A stretch of 10,303 nucleotides of DNA from assembly GCA_040900165.1 (NCBI GenBank), contig JBBDZM010000018.1:1-10303 (forward strand), read 5' to 3'. Under the pieces are notes generated by a model. The model searched no databases. It saw only the letters and a program-made list of their open reading frames with translations, and was not told the DNA's origin. The stretch's first letter is position 1, and each line of letters starts with the position of its first letter. The position numbers and the translations under genes were made by a program. Shown here one piece after another: positions 4,655-10,303 of the stretch. Origin of the DNA: BOKZ01 sp040900165. GTDB taxonomy: Bacteria > Patescibacteriota > UBA1384 > 2-12-FULL-50-11.

Positions 4655-6160
4655 ATGACCCATCAGCCCCGACCCGAAGCGGAGATCCGCTTGGAAAAAT
4701 TAGAGGAATTGAAAAAACTCGGTATCGACCCGTATCCGGCGATGGTACCGGCTTATATTACTATCGAAGAAGCCCGGACTAAAAAAGACGGGGCAAAGCT
4801 CGCCACCCTTGGGCGGATTACCGGAGTGCGTGGCCACGGCGGCTCGGCGTTTTTGGATATCGAGGACGAAGGCCATAAGCTCCAGCTTTTCTTTAAAAAA
4901 GACGAAGTCGGTAAAGAGTACGATTTATTAAAGCTTTTTGATCACGGCGACTACCTTTGGGTCGAGGGCGAGATGTTTACCACCAAGGCCGGGGAGCTGT
5001 CGCTGAAAGTTAAGAAGTTCCAGCTATTAGCCAAATCTCTCTTGCCAGTTCCCGACGGTTGGAACGGCTTGAGCGACGTGGAAACCCGCTACCGCCAGCG
5101 GACGCTGGACTTTAAAACCAACGACCAGGCCAAGAAAATTATCGTTACCCGGGCCAAAGTGGTGGAAGCCACCCGGGAATTTTTCGTCCGGCACGGTTTT
5201 CTGGAAGTTCATACCCCAATTCTGCAGCCAATCCCCGGCGGAGCGGCGGCCAAGCCATTTATCACCCACCACAACGCTCTGGAAGCTGATTTCTACCTGC
5301 GGATTGCCCCGGAGCTGTATCTGAAACGGTTGGTAGCTGGCGGTTTTAACCGGGTTTTTGAGATCGGGCCGAATTTCCGCAACGAGGGTTTGTCGCATAT
5401 GCATAACCCCGAGTTCTACACCGCCGAGGCCTACTGGGCCTACCAGGATTACCGGGGCTTTATGCAGGCCACCCAGGAGTTGGTTCAGGAGCTGGTTAAG
5501 AAGGTCTGCGGTTCCTTGAAAATTACCTACCAAAACCAAAAGTTGGATTTCTCGGGCGATTTCGCTGTTAAAAAGTACGCCGACATTATTAAAGATGACA
5601 CCGGTATCGATATTGCCAAGGCCGATGACTTTGATGCGCTTAACGCGGCGGTCAAGAAAGCTGCCCTTCCACCAGCTCAGGGCGACCCCGAGGGGACTCG
5701 AGGGGCTGGCATTAAATTCGACAATCAAAATATCAAGGTTTGGAACGAGCTAGTTGATGAACTGTTCAAAAAAGTTAGCCGGCCAAAAATTGTCCAGCCA
5801 ACGTTTGTGACTGACTATCCGCTGGTAACGACGCCGCTAGCCAAACGCCACCGCGACAACCCGAAACTGGCCGAACGCTTCCAGCTGATCGCCGCCGGAG
5901 GGTTTGAGCTGGTCAACGCCTACACTGAGCTTAACGACCCGGTTGACCAAGAGGGCCGGTTCCGCGAGCAGATGAAAATGAAGCAAGCCGGTTGGGAAGA
6001 AGCCCAGCTGCTCGATGAGAACTTCGTCGAAGCCCTGAAATTCGGCCTGCCGCCAACCGCCGGTTGGGGAATGGGGATTGAGCGGCTGGTGATGATCCTG
6101 ACCGACCAGCACTCGATAAAAGAAGTAATCGCGTTTCCAACCTTGAGACCACTGAAATAG
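4655..6160 (+). CDS. lysS: Lysyl-tRNA synthetase, class II
   Basis: 501 aa. Charges tRNA-Lys with lysine using ATP. The N-terminal OB-fold anticodon-binding domain is at about 50-128, and the class II catalytic core at about 150-500. Motif 2 is FRNEG at 241-245, followed by the LysRS-type SHMHNPEF. FVTDYPL and SPLAKRH-like TPLAKRH are at 384-399. Motif 3 is GWGMGIERL at 470-478, and the usual FPTLRP ending is present. Residues about 337-351 (LPPAQGDPEGTRGA) look like an extra 15-residue segment compared with the E. coli enzyme; the DNA there is strongly palindromic (see the repeat at 5664-5709). A weak CTGGCA (4619-4624), 17 bases, TAAACT (4642-4647) ends 7 bases before the ATG and no Shine-Dalgarno is seen, so the transcript could be leaderless. 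Confidence 0.98.
   Translation: MTHQPRPEAEIRLEKLEELKKLGIDPYPAMVPAYITIEEARTKKDGAKLATLGRITGVRGHGGSAFLDIEDEGHKLQLFFKKDEVGKEYDLLKLFDHGDYLWVEGEMFTTKAGELSLKVKKFQLLAKSLLPVPDGWNGLSDVETRYRQRTLDFKTNDQAKKIIVTRAKVVEATREFFVRHGFLEVHTPILQPIPGGAAAKPFITHHNALEADFYLRIAPELYLKRLVAGGFNRVFEIGPNFRNEGLSHMHNPEFYTAEAYWAYQDYRGFMQATQELVQELVKKVCGSLKITYQNQKLDFSGDFAVKKYADIIKDDTGIDIAKADDFDALNAAVKKAALPPAQGDPEGTRGAGIKFDNQNIKVWNELVDELFKKVSRPKIVQPTFVTDYPLVTTPLAKRHRDNPKLAERFQLIAAGGFELVNAYTELNDPVDQEGRFREQMKMKQAGWEEAQLLDENFVEALKFGLPPTAGWGMGIERLVMILTDQHSIKEVIAFPTLRPLK
5664..5709 (+). repeat. Palindromic element inserted in frame in lysS
   Basis: The outer arms are CCAGC (5672-5676) and GCTGG (5705-5709). Inside are CCCC-GA-GGGG (5686-5695), the CTCGAG palindrome (5697-5702), and CGAGGGG twice (5689-5695, 5699-5705). 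CCCT (5664-5667) can also pair with AGGG (5679-5682). It encodes a Pro/Gly-rich stretch absent from the expected LysRS alignment, and its length is a multiple of three. It resembles protein-embedded palindromic elements described in Rickettsia, although sequence kinship is not claimed. Confidence 0.5.
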
Positions 6161-6167
6161 CGAATCA

Positions 6168-6267
6168 AAATTACCACTTAACGACTTGATGACGAGTAAT
6201 TTTTTTAAAAATTACGAGACACAAGGCATTGTAAAATTACCCCCATACCTTGACTTTTAAGTAATTT
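6168..6267. repeat. Five AAATTAC / GTAATTT motifs upstream of the GX3-repeat protein gene
   Basis: AAATTAC occurs at 6168-6174, 6209-6215 and 6234-6240, and its complement GTAATTT at 6196-6202 and 6261-6267. The pair at 6196-6215 forms a perfect inverted repeat with 9-base arms. The last copy lies inside the promoter spacer. The spacing and clustering suggest operator sites, but AT-rich composition alone could produce some of them. Confidence 0.45.
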
Positions 6268-6278
6268 ACTGGTACAAT
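6250..6278 (+). promoter_or_regulatory. Sigma70-type promoter of the GX3-repeat protein gene
   Basis: TTGACT (6250-6255), a 17-base spacer, and TACAAT (6273-6278), one of the best promoters in the window. The start point is expected near 6285. A perfect palindrome follows immediately: TTTGGCC (6290-6296), one base, GGCCAAA (6298-6304). It sits where a repressor or a leader hairpin would act. Confidence 0.78.
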
Positions 6279-6325
6279 CCGGGTACAAGTTTGGCCTGGC
6301 CAAATTGCACGTTTCAGGAAAAATT

Positions 6326-6880
6326 ATGAAGACGCTAGTTATCGCTCTCGCAATTTTGTCCGCGACATACGCTGCGGCTCAAAAACCCGAAGAGTTCGGC
6401 AATCAATTGCCAACTCAGACATCCTCCCCGCCGATTATCACAGAAGACTGCGATATCCCGGTTTGGCCGGAAGGGGGCTTGGGACAGTTCCCCAGCTACC
6501 CAACCCGGATCAACGCTTCGGTTTCGTCTTCTGGGAAAAGGCCTGGAAACGACACAAAGCCCCAACCGGATAACCTTGAAGAGGCCACGTACAAACGCGG
6601 CTTCAAGGACGGCCATGCCGAAGGTCTCAAAAAAGGAGAGGCCAACAGTCAGCAACCGGTAGATGACCGCTATAGCGAAGGCTACAGCCAAGGTCGGGCT
6701 CAAGGCATAACCGAGGGCTCGCCAGTTTATCACAACGGCATTTCGGCCGGATGGTTCTGGTTCTGGATGATTCTTTCCATCCTTGTCTCAATCATTTTGA
6801 CTACCAGAATTGTCAAACGGGCAGGGCGGAAAAAGAAAAAACCAGATACCGGCTCTGCGCCGACTGGACCAACCATTTAA
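6326..6880 (+). CDS. Secreted/membrane-anchored protein with GX3 repeats, function unknown
   Basis: 184 aa from ATG 6326, chosen over an upstream TTG at 6305 because AGGA (6316-6319) lies 6 bases before it and the protein then opens with a clean signal peptide (MKTLVIALAILSATYAAAQ). A Pro/Ser/Thr/Asn-rich, disordered-looking segment follows at about 20-85. Two blocks then have Gly every fourth residue: 92, 96, 100, 104 and 119, 123, 127, 131, with Tyr or Phe next to the first glycines. Such GX3 runs occur in Yae1-type and other helical proteins and suggest tight helix packing. A membrane helix at about 142-162 (WFWFWMILSILVSIILTT) is followed by RIVKRAGRKKKK, which sets a cytoplasmic C-terminus with the repeats outside. 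It has its own promoter and a strong terminator, so it is monocistronic. No family recognised. Confidence 0.8.
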   Translation: MKTLVIALAILSATYAAAQKPEEFGNQLPTQTSSPPIITEDCDIPVWPEGGLGQFPSYPTRINASVSSSGKRPGNDTKPQPDNLEEATYKRGFKDGHAEGLKKGEANSQQPVDDRYSEGYSQGRAQGITEGSPVYHNGISAGWFWFWMILSILVSIILTTRIVKRAGRKKKKPDTGSAPTGPTI

Positions 6881-6889
6881 TAGCTACTA

Positions 6890-6911
6890 AGTCGGCAGAT
6901 CCTGACCGACT
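6890..6911. repeat. Solo hairpin related to the rpoD-leader hairpin chain
   Basis: AGTCGG (6890-6895) pairs with CCGACT (6906-6911). Inside, CAG (6896-6898) pairs with CTG (6902-6904). It is flanked by CTAAG and CTA, and its sequence differs from the hairpin at 8213-8235 by about one substitution and one insertion. Confidence 0.6.
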
Positions 6912-6915
6912 ACCA

Positions 6916-6948
6916 CCGCCGCTGGCATTGCCAGCGGCGGTTTTCTTT
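6916..6948 (+). terminator. Intrinsic terminator after the GX3-repeat protein gene
   Basis: Perfect 11-bp GC-rich stem: CCGCCGCTGGC (6916-6926) and GCCAGCGGCGG (6930-6940), with a 3-base loop, followed by TTTTCTTT (6941-6948). The T tract runs into the rpoD stop codon, so the stem also lies right behind the convergent rpoD gene; on the minus strand it lacks a T tract. Confidence 0.95.
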
Positions 6949-8065
6949 AGGTTAAATAATCTTTTAAGCGCGAGGCTTCCTCGTGCTTCTTTAGTTTTTG
7001 CAGGGCTTTGGCTTCGATCTGACGGATCCGTTCGCGGGTAACGCCGAATTCTTTACCGACTTCTTCAAGAGTGTGCGTGCGGCCAACGCCCTGATCCGGC
7101 TCTAAGCCAAAACGCATCCGGAGGATTTTCTGTTCGCGTGGCGTTAGGATTGCCAGTGATTCTTCGACGTGGCCCTTCATTAATTGGTAGATGGCCTGTT
7201 CTTCTGGGGAGATGGCAGTTTTGTCTTCGATAAATTCGCCCAAGCTGGAATCGCCTTCGTCGCCGACTGGCGACTCCAACGAAACTGTTTCCTGGGAGAT
7301 TTTCATAATGTGCTCGAGTTTCTCTAAATCAACGCCGAGTTTTTTGGCCAGCTCCTCGTGGGTAGGTTCGCGGCCGAGCTCCTGCTGGAGTTCGCGCTGG
7401 GTACGCATATAGCGGTTGATCGTTTCAACCATATGGACCGGAATACGAATGGTTCGGGCTTGGTCGGCGATTGCCCGGGTGATGGCCTGGCGAATCCACC
7501 AGGTGGCATAAGTTGAGAACTTAAAGCCCTTTTTGTAATCAAATTTCTCGACTGCTCGATGCAGACCCAAATTGCCCTCTTGGATTAAATCCAACAGCGA
7601 CAGGCCGCGGCCGATATATTTTTTGGCAATCGATACCACTAGGCGCAAGTTAGCCTCGGCCAGCCGGCGTTTGGCGGCTCTGTCGCCGCGCTCAATCCGT
7701 TTGGCGAGTTTGACTTCTTGCTCACCTGTTAAGAGCGGGTACTGACCAATCTCTCGCAGATACATTCGGACAGAATCGTCGGAAGTAACAGCCACATCGT
7801 CGTCTTTGAGTGGTTTTTTCTTCTCGTCAACGCCCGGGATATCGAGCATGGCTTTCGGTTCGCTAATCTCTACTCCAATCGCGCTCAAGTAGCGCATAAA
7901 CTCATCAATCATCTCCAGATCTTGCTCGGGCTCAGGAAAGGCCTGAAGGATCTCTCGGTAAGTCACAAAACCGTGCTGACGACCTTTTTTAATTAAATAC
8001 ATTAAGTCGTCGGGGAAATTTAGCCCGACGTCTTGTTTGACTTTCTTTGGTACGGCTTTAGTCAT
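6947..8065 (-). CDS. rpoD: Primary RNA polymerase sigma factor (sigma70/SigA)
   Basis: 372 aa. Housekeeping sigma factor that directs RNA polymerase to -10/-35 promoters. Region 1.1-like helices are at about 13-75, region 1.2 at about 98-130 (VRMYLREIGQYPLLTGEQE), and region 2 at about 135-205 with FDYKKGFKFSTYATWWIRQA (polymerase binding, -10 melting). Region 3 begins near TIRIPVHMVETINR, and region 4 spans 302-365 with LTPREQKILRMRFGL and the -35 helix-turn-helix GVTRERIRQIEAKAL. The compact size, with no large region 1.1-1.2 insertion, fits Gram-positive-like or CPR SigA. ATG 8065 is chosen over upstream in-frame codons because AAAGGAG (8072-8078) lies 6 bases before it and the hairpin chain occupies the upstream DNA. 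It lies downstream of dnaG on the same strand, as in the classical dnaG-rpoD operon. Confidence 0.98.
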   Translation of the reverse strand: MTKAVPKKVKQDVGLNFPDDLMYLIKKGRQHGFVTYREILQAFPEPEQDLEMIDEFMRYLSAIGVEISEPKAMLDIPGVDEKKKPLKDDDVAVTSDDSVRMYLREIGQYPLLTGEQEVKLAKRIERGDRAAKRRLAEANLRLVVSIAKKYIGRGLSLLDLIQEGNLGLHRAVEKFDYKKGFKFSTYATWWIRQAITRAIADQARTIRIPVHMVETINRYMRTQRELQQELGREPTHEELAKKLGVDLEKLEHIMKISQETVSLESPVGDEGDSSLGEFIEDKTAISPEEQAIYQLMKGHVEESLAILTPREQKILRMRFGLEPDQGVGRTHTLEEVGKEFGVTRERIRQIEAKALQKLKKHEEASRLKDYLT

Positions 8066-8071
8066 TACAAA

Positions 8072-8078
8072 CTCCTTT
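8072..8078 (-). promoter_or_regulatory. Ribosome binding site of rpoD
   Basis: AAAGGAG on the minus strand, 6 bases before the ATG at 8065. It decides the start against longer in-frame versions that would read through the hairpin chain. Confidence 0.85.
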
Positions 8079-8103
8079 GGAGTTTCGATTGGGGAATATA
8101 GAA

Positions 8104-8236
8104 TTATAGCAGCCGGTAAACTGCTTAGTGTCCGTTTCTCGGACACTATAGTGGACAGGATGTCCACTAAGTGATGCGGCGTACCGCACACTATAGCAAC
8201 TGGGACGTTGCTTAGTCGGCATATCCTGCCGACTAT
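8104..8236 (-). repeat. Chain of six abutting hairpins in the dnaG-rpoD intergenic region
   Basis: Six consecutive inverted repeats with essentially no spacer. H1 AGCAG/CTGCT (8108-8125); H2 TAGTGTCC/GGACACTA (8126-8148); H3 TAGTGGACA/TGTCCACTA (8149-8169); H4 AGTG(A)TGCGG/CCGCACACT (8170-8192); H5 AGCAAC/GTTGCT (8195-8212); H6 TAGTCGGCA/TGCCGACTA (8213-8235). The junctions alternate CTATAG-like (8104, 8146, 8191, then CTATGA at 8233) with CTTAG or CTAAG (8124, 8167, 8211), giving a 42-45-base period of two hairpins. Stem sequences differ but pairing is kept. It lies 37 bases upstream of the rpoD ATG, so it would form the leader of rpoD in a dnaG-rpoD transcript. Confidence 0.88.
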
Positions 8237-8288
8237 GAATTATGAATATATTTCCAAAAACATTTCCTCCCCATAATTCGTAATTCAT
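8235..8288 (-). repeat. Long AT-rich inverted repeat after dnaG
   Basis: The 13-base arm at 8235-8247 pairs with the 13-base arm at 8276-8288, with a single G-U pair and a loop of 28 bases. The arms contain the motif GAATTATGAAT or its complement. It directly continues the hairpin chain on the dnaG side. A terminator is unlikely because no GC-rich stem plus T tract is present. Confidence 0.6.
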
Positions 8289-8310
8289 ATTTCTTAATTC
8301 CTCCTTCATG

Positions 8311-10068
8311 TTACGCTTCCTTAGTTAGCTCGTTTAACTTGTTCATAAGTTTTTTAATCTCTTTAACGTCGCCGGCTTCTTGGGCGGTCTTGATTGATTG
8401 GGCGAGCTGGGTTTTTTGGTTTTCGTGAGATTTATTGGAGAGTAACCGGAATTTTTCCTCAAGCAGTTCGATAGCAGTTGGGTCGGTGAGATTATTCCAC
8501 TGGTCAGAGAGCCAAAACATCCACGCATCAACTTTCTGCGCGATCTGCGAGTTTGTCTGGTTTTTTACCTGTGACAGAAATTGATTCTGGTTAGTCACCA
8601 AAGCTTTGTTAGTATAACAATTCTCGAGCACATCAGCAATGCTCCGAGCATCGACGCTCAACCAAACGATGTTTTTGAGCTTGCCGATAAAGTCCTTGAT
8701 TAGTTGCGGCTTGCTCAAAAATATTGCCAGTAGTTGTTCTTCGTTGGTTAAAGATGCCTTGCCCGGCCGATTGCCAGCTGAATCACCGGACTGTTTCGGA
8801 CTTTTGGCGCGCGCTATCGAGGAGTAAATACTATCTAGCGACAACCCCAACTTGCTGGCCAGGCGCTGGGCGGCGTGATCGAGACGAGTTGGATCGTCGA
8901 TTAGTTTGACGATGCTCAGAACCGCTTTAAGAACTTTTTTCTTGCCTTCTATCTGTTTAATGTCGCCGGCCTCGGCAATTGCTTGATCAATTAGCCAGTC
9001 AATGGCTTCTTTGGCGGCTTTTTGTTGAATAACCCACCTCTCGACTGCGCTCGAGGTAAACCCCTCTGAGTCATTCATTAATAGCTCGTCGGCATCCTTG
9101 AATTTGCCAAAATTAATCACCCGGGCATTCAAGTCGGCCGCCAGGAGCAGCTCGATCACTTTTTTGGTCGTATTAATTCCCGCCGTGTCGCCGTCGAAGG
9201 CCAGCAGGAAGTTTGGAGTGTATTTGGAGAGAATTTGGAGCTGTTGCTCGGTAATTGCCGTGCCGGAAGAAGCAACGGCGTTCTCGATACCGTGATGATG
9301 CAGGGCAATCACGTCGAACTGCCCCTCCACCAGCACCACGGCATCGCTGTCTTTGATCGCGCCCTTGGCAAAGTTTAGCCCATAGAGAATCCGGCTTTTG
9401 TTGAACAGCGGGGTTTCCGGCGAATTTAGATATTTGGGCTGGCTGTCGCCGAGGGTCCGGCCGGTAAAGCCAATCACGTGCCCCATCACATCAAAAATTG
9501 GGAAAATTACCCGCTCAAAGAATTTCTCCGGCGAGCCGGCTTTGGCTAATTCGGCGGCTGGGACGCCTTTTTTCAACATCAAATCTTTAGCGGAAATCTT
9601 GCGTGAAGCGTAGCCAAGCCGGAATTTTCGAATCGTTTTTTCGTCCAAACCCCGTTTTTTTAGGTAATTGAGCGCTGTTTTGCCATCGGCGGCCTCCCAA
9701 AGAATTTTTTCGAAAATCTTGCTAGCCAATTCGTTAATGCGGTAGAGCGAGTCCTTACGAGTTTGGGACTGGTGCTCGGCTTGGGTCCGGGGCTTGAGAG
9801 TAACGCCGGCTTTTTGGGCAAGCAATCGCAGGGCGTCGCCAAACTCCAAATGCTCGGCCTCCATCACGAACGAAAAGGCGTCGCCGCCCTTGCCACAGCC
9901 AAAGCATTTCCAGATCTGCTTTTGGGGGCTGACCATCAGCGACGGCGTTTTTTCCTGGTGAAACGGACAGACACCCTTGTAATTGGCGCCGGCTTTTTTG
10001 AGCGTGAGGTATTGGCTAATTAAGTCGACAATGTCGAGCCGTTGGCGGACTTCTTCCACTTCGTTCAT
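8311..10068 (-). CDS. dnaG: DNA primase DnaG
   Basis: 585 aa. Synthesises RNA primers at the replication fork. The N-terminal zinc-binding domain has CPFH at 34-37 and CFGC at 55-58. The RNA polymerase core carries ERVIFPI, then GFTGRTLGDSQPKYLNSPE at about 200-218. The TOPRIM metal site has VLVEGQFDVIAL (catalytic Glu248) and FDGDTAG at 291-297. The C-terminal part (from about 430) is the divergent helicase-interaction domain, Lys/Gln-rich and helical. ATG 10068 is chosen because homology begins there (MNEVEEVRQRLDIVDLI); an in-frame upstream codon at 10107 would add an unrelated hydrophobic stretch. A TAGAAT (10081-10076) ends 7 bases before this ATG, hinting at a leaderless transcript. It is followed on the same strand by rpoD. 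Confidence 0.98.
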   Translation of the reverse strand: MNEVEEVRQRLDIVDLISQYLTLKKAGANYKGVCPFHQEKTPSLMVSPQKQIWKCFGCGKGGDAFSFVMEAEHLEFGDALRLLAQKAGVTLKPRTQAEHQSQTRKDSLYRINELASKIFEKILWEAADGKTALNYLKKRGLDEKTIRKFRLGYASRKISAKDLMLKKGVPAAELAKAGSPEKFFERVIFPIFDVMGHVIGFTGRTLGDSQPKYLNSPETPLFNKSRILYGLNFAKGAIKDSDAVVLVEGQFDVIALHHHGIENAVASSGTAITEQQLQILSKYTPNFLLAFDGDTAGINTTKKVIELLLAADLNARVINFGKFKDADELLMNDSEGFTSSAVERWVIQQKAAKEAIDWLIDQAIAEAGDIKQIEGKKKVLKAVLSIVKLIDDPTRLDHAAQRLASKLGLSLDSIYSSIARAKSPKQSGDSAGNRPGKASLTNEEQLLAIFLSKPQLIKDFIGKLKNIVWLSVDARSIADVLENCYTNKALVTNQNQFLSQVKNQTNSQIAQKVDAWMFWLSDQWNNLTDPTAIELLEEKFRLLSNKSHENQKTQLAQSIKTAQEAGDVKEIKKLMNKLNELTKEA

Positions 10069-10114
10069 CGCCCCAATTCTAACAGGGAAAAAACAGATTA
10101 AAAGCACAGGGGGC

Positions 10115-10143
10115 TAAACTTTTACCCTGAAAAGAGGTAGAAT
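10115..10143 (+). promoter_or_regulatory. Probable promoter of tRNA-Ser
   Basis: TAGAAT at 10138-10143 with a weak -35 TAAACT at 10115-10120 and a 17-base spacer. Transcription would start near 10150, leaving about 60 bases of leader before the mature tRNA. The -35 is poor, so the call rests mainly on the -10 and position. Confidence 0.45.
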
Positions 10144-10159
10144 TTCAGAGGATTACAAC

Positions 10160-10219
10160 ATGGAAGGGTCGCATCTCCCCTATTGGGTTGAGCCGACCAT
10201 CCCATAAATGGAAGGGTCG
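10160..10219 (+). repeat. Duplicated tRNA-Ser 5' end with competing pairings
   Basis: ATGGAAGGGTCGCAT occurs at 10160-10174 and again at 10208-10222, where it starts the tRNA. Between them, CGACC (10194-10198) and CCAT (10202-10205) can pair with ATGG and GGTCG of either copy, in both cases around the same 3-by-3 internal loop. The upstream pairing also encloses CTCCCC with GGG-TT-GAG. Confidence 0.7.
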
Positions 10220-10299
10220 CATAGCGGACTAGTGCACCACCTTGGAAAGGTGGCGTGGTCGCAAGGCCACCGAGAGTTCGAATCTCTCCCCTTCCGCCA
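10210..10299 (+). tRNA. tRNA-Ser (anticodon GGA)
   Basis: 90 bases with the 3' CCA encoded. Acceptor stem GGAAGGG (10210-10216) pairs with CCCTTCC. Anticodon stem CCACC/GGTGG has the loop TTGGAAA, giving anticodon GGA, which reads UCC and UCU. The long variable arm expected of a class II tRNA is present (GTGGTC and GGCCAC around GCAA). The T arm is GAGAG-TTCGAAT-CTCTC. The discriminator base is G, as usual for tRNA-Ser. Confidence 0.97.
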
Positions 10300-10303
10300 A
10301 AAT

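Noticed and set aside
5027..5728. 233-codon ORF antisense to lysS
   Set aside because: Shadow frame of a highly conserved synthetase; no family features and no start signals.
6196..6215. lysS intrinsic terminator at the AT-rich inverted repeat
   Set aside because: The stem is almost pure A/T and is not GC-rich; it fits the AAATTAC operator-like cluster better.
6947..8191. Longer rpoD start (414 aa)
   Set aside because: The extra N-terminus would be encoded by the hairpin chain and has no sigma-factor similarity; ATG 8065 has a good AAAGGAG.
8104..8236. CRISPR array
   Set aside because: The recurring units are only 5-6 bases and the intervening segments are themselves palindromic; there are no 23-47-base direct repeats, and no cas genes are in the window.
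8311..10107. Longer dnaG start (598 aa)
   Set aside because: The extra 13 residues are hydrophobic and unlike primase; homology begins at ATG 10068.
10160..10205. Second, upstream tRNA gene
   Set aside because: Only the first 13 bases match the tRNA-Ser; no anticodon arm, T arm or CCA can be found before the real gene starts.
1..10303. TGA recoding (as in Gracilibacteria/SR1)
   Set aside because: No recognised gene uses TGA as a stop, but none contains an in-frame TGA either, so reassignment has no positive support.

Overview
The window looks like a bacterial chromosome fragment, most likely from the Candidate Phyla Radiation (Patescibacteria). The reasons are a single-gene-dense layout of housekeeping genes (rmuC, lysS, dnaG, rpoD, tRNA-Ser), a small coiled-coil protein, a Phd/RelE toxin-antitoxin pair, and a complete diversity-generating retroelement (DGR), an element type that is enriched in these lineages. 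The lineage assignment is inference from gene content, not a phylogenetic result. Every CDS I recognise stops with TAA or TAG and none contains an in-frame TGA, so the standard code is adequate.

Layout. 1-1092 (+) is an RmuC-family nuclease-like protein, cut at its N-terminus by the window edge. 1078-3704 is the DGR: a reverse transcriptase on the minus strand, an Avd-like helical-bundle accessory protein head-to-head with it on the plus strand, a 129-bp template repeat (TR, 2473-2601), and a target gene on the minus strand whose last 43 codons are the variable repeat (VR, 2852-2980). TR and VR differ at 22 positions, and all 22 are adenines in the TR read on the minus strand. This is the defining signature of adenine-specific mutagenic retrohoming. 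3605-3815 is a divergent promoter region serving the DGR target (minus) and a toxin-antitoxin operon (plus, 3816-4309). A small coiled-coil protein (4370-4615) and lysS (4655-6160) follow. A regulated-looking promoter region (6161-6325) precedes a secreted or membrane-anchored protein with GX3 repeats (6326-6880), which ends in a strong terminator. On the minus strand, dnaG (8311-10068) and rpoD (6947-8065) form the classical primase-sigma factor pair. They are separated by a striking chain of at least six abutting hairpins. A tRNA-Ser(GGA) gene with encoded CCA ends the window, preceded by a leader that duplicates the tRNA 5' end.

How the parts work together. The DGR reverse transcriptase, with Avd, is expected to copy the TR RNA with errors at adenines and write the cDNA into the VR. 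This diversifies 16 of the 43 VR residues of the target's C-terminal, probably C-type-lectin-like, domain. The least ordinary features are the avd orientation, a C9 homopolymer between the avd and RT starts that decides whether either gene has an ATG start, the hairpin chain before rpoD, a palindromic in-frame insert in lysS, and the competing hairpins at the tRNA-Ser 5' end.
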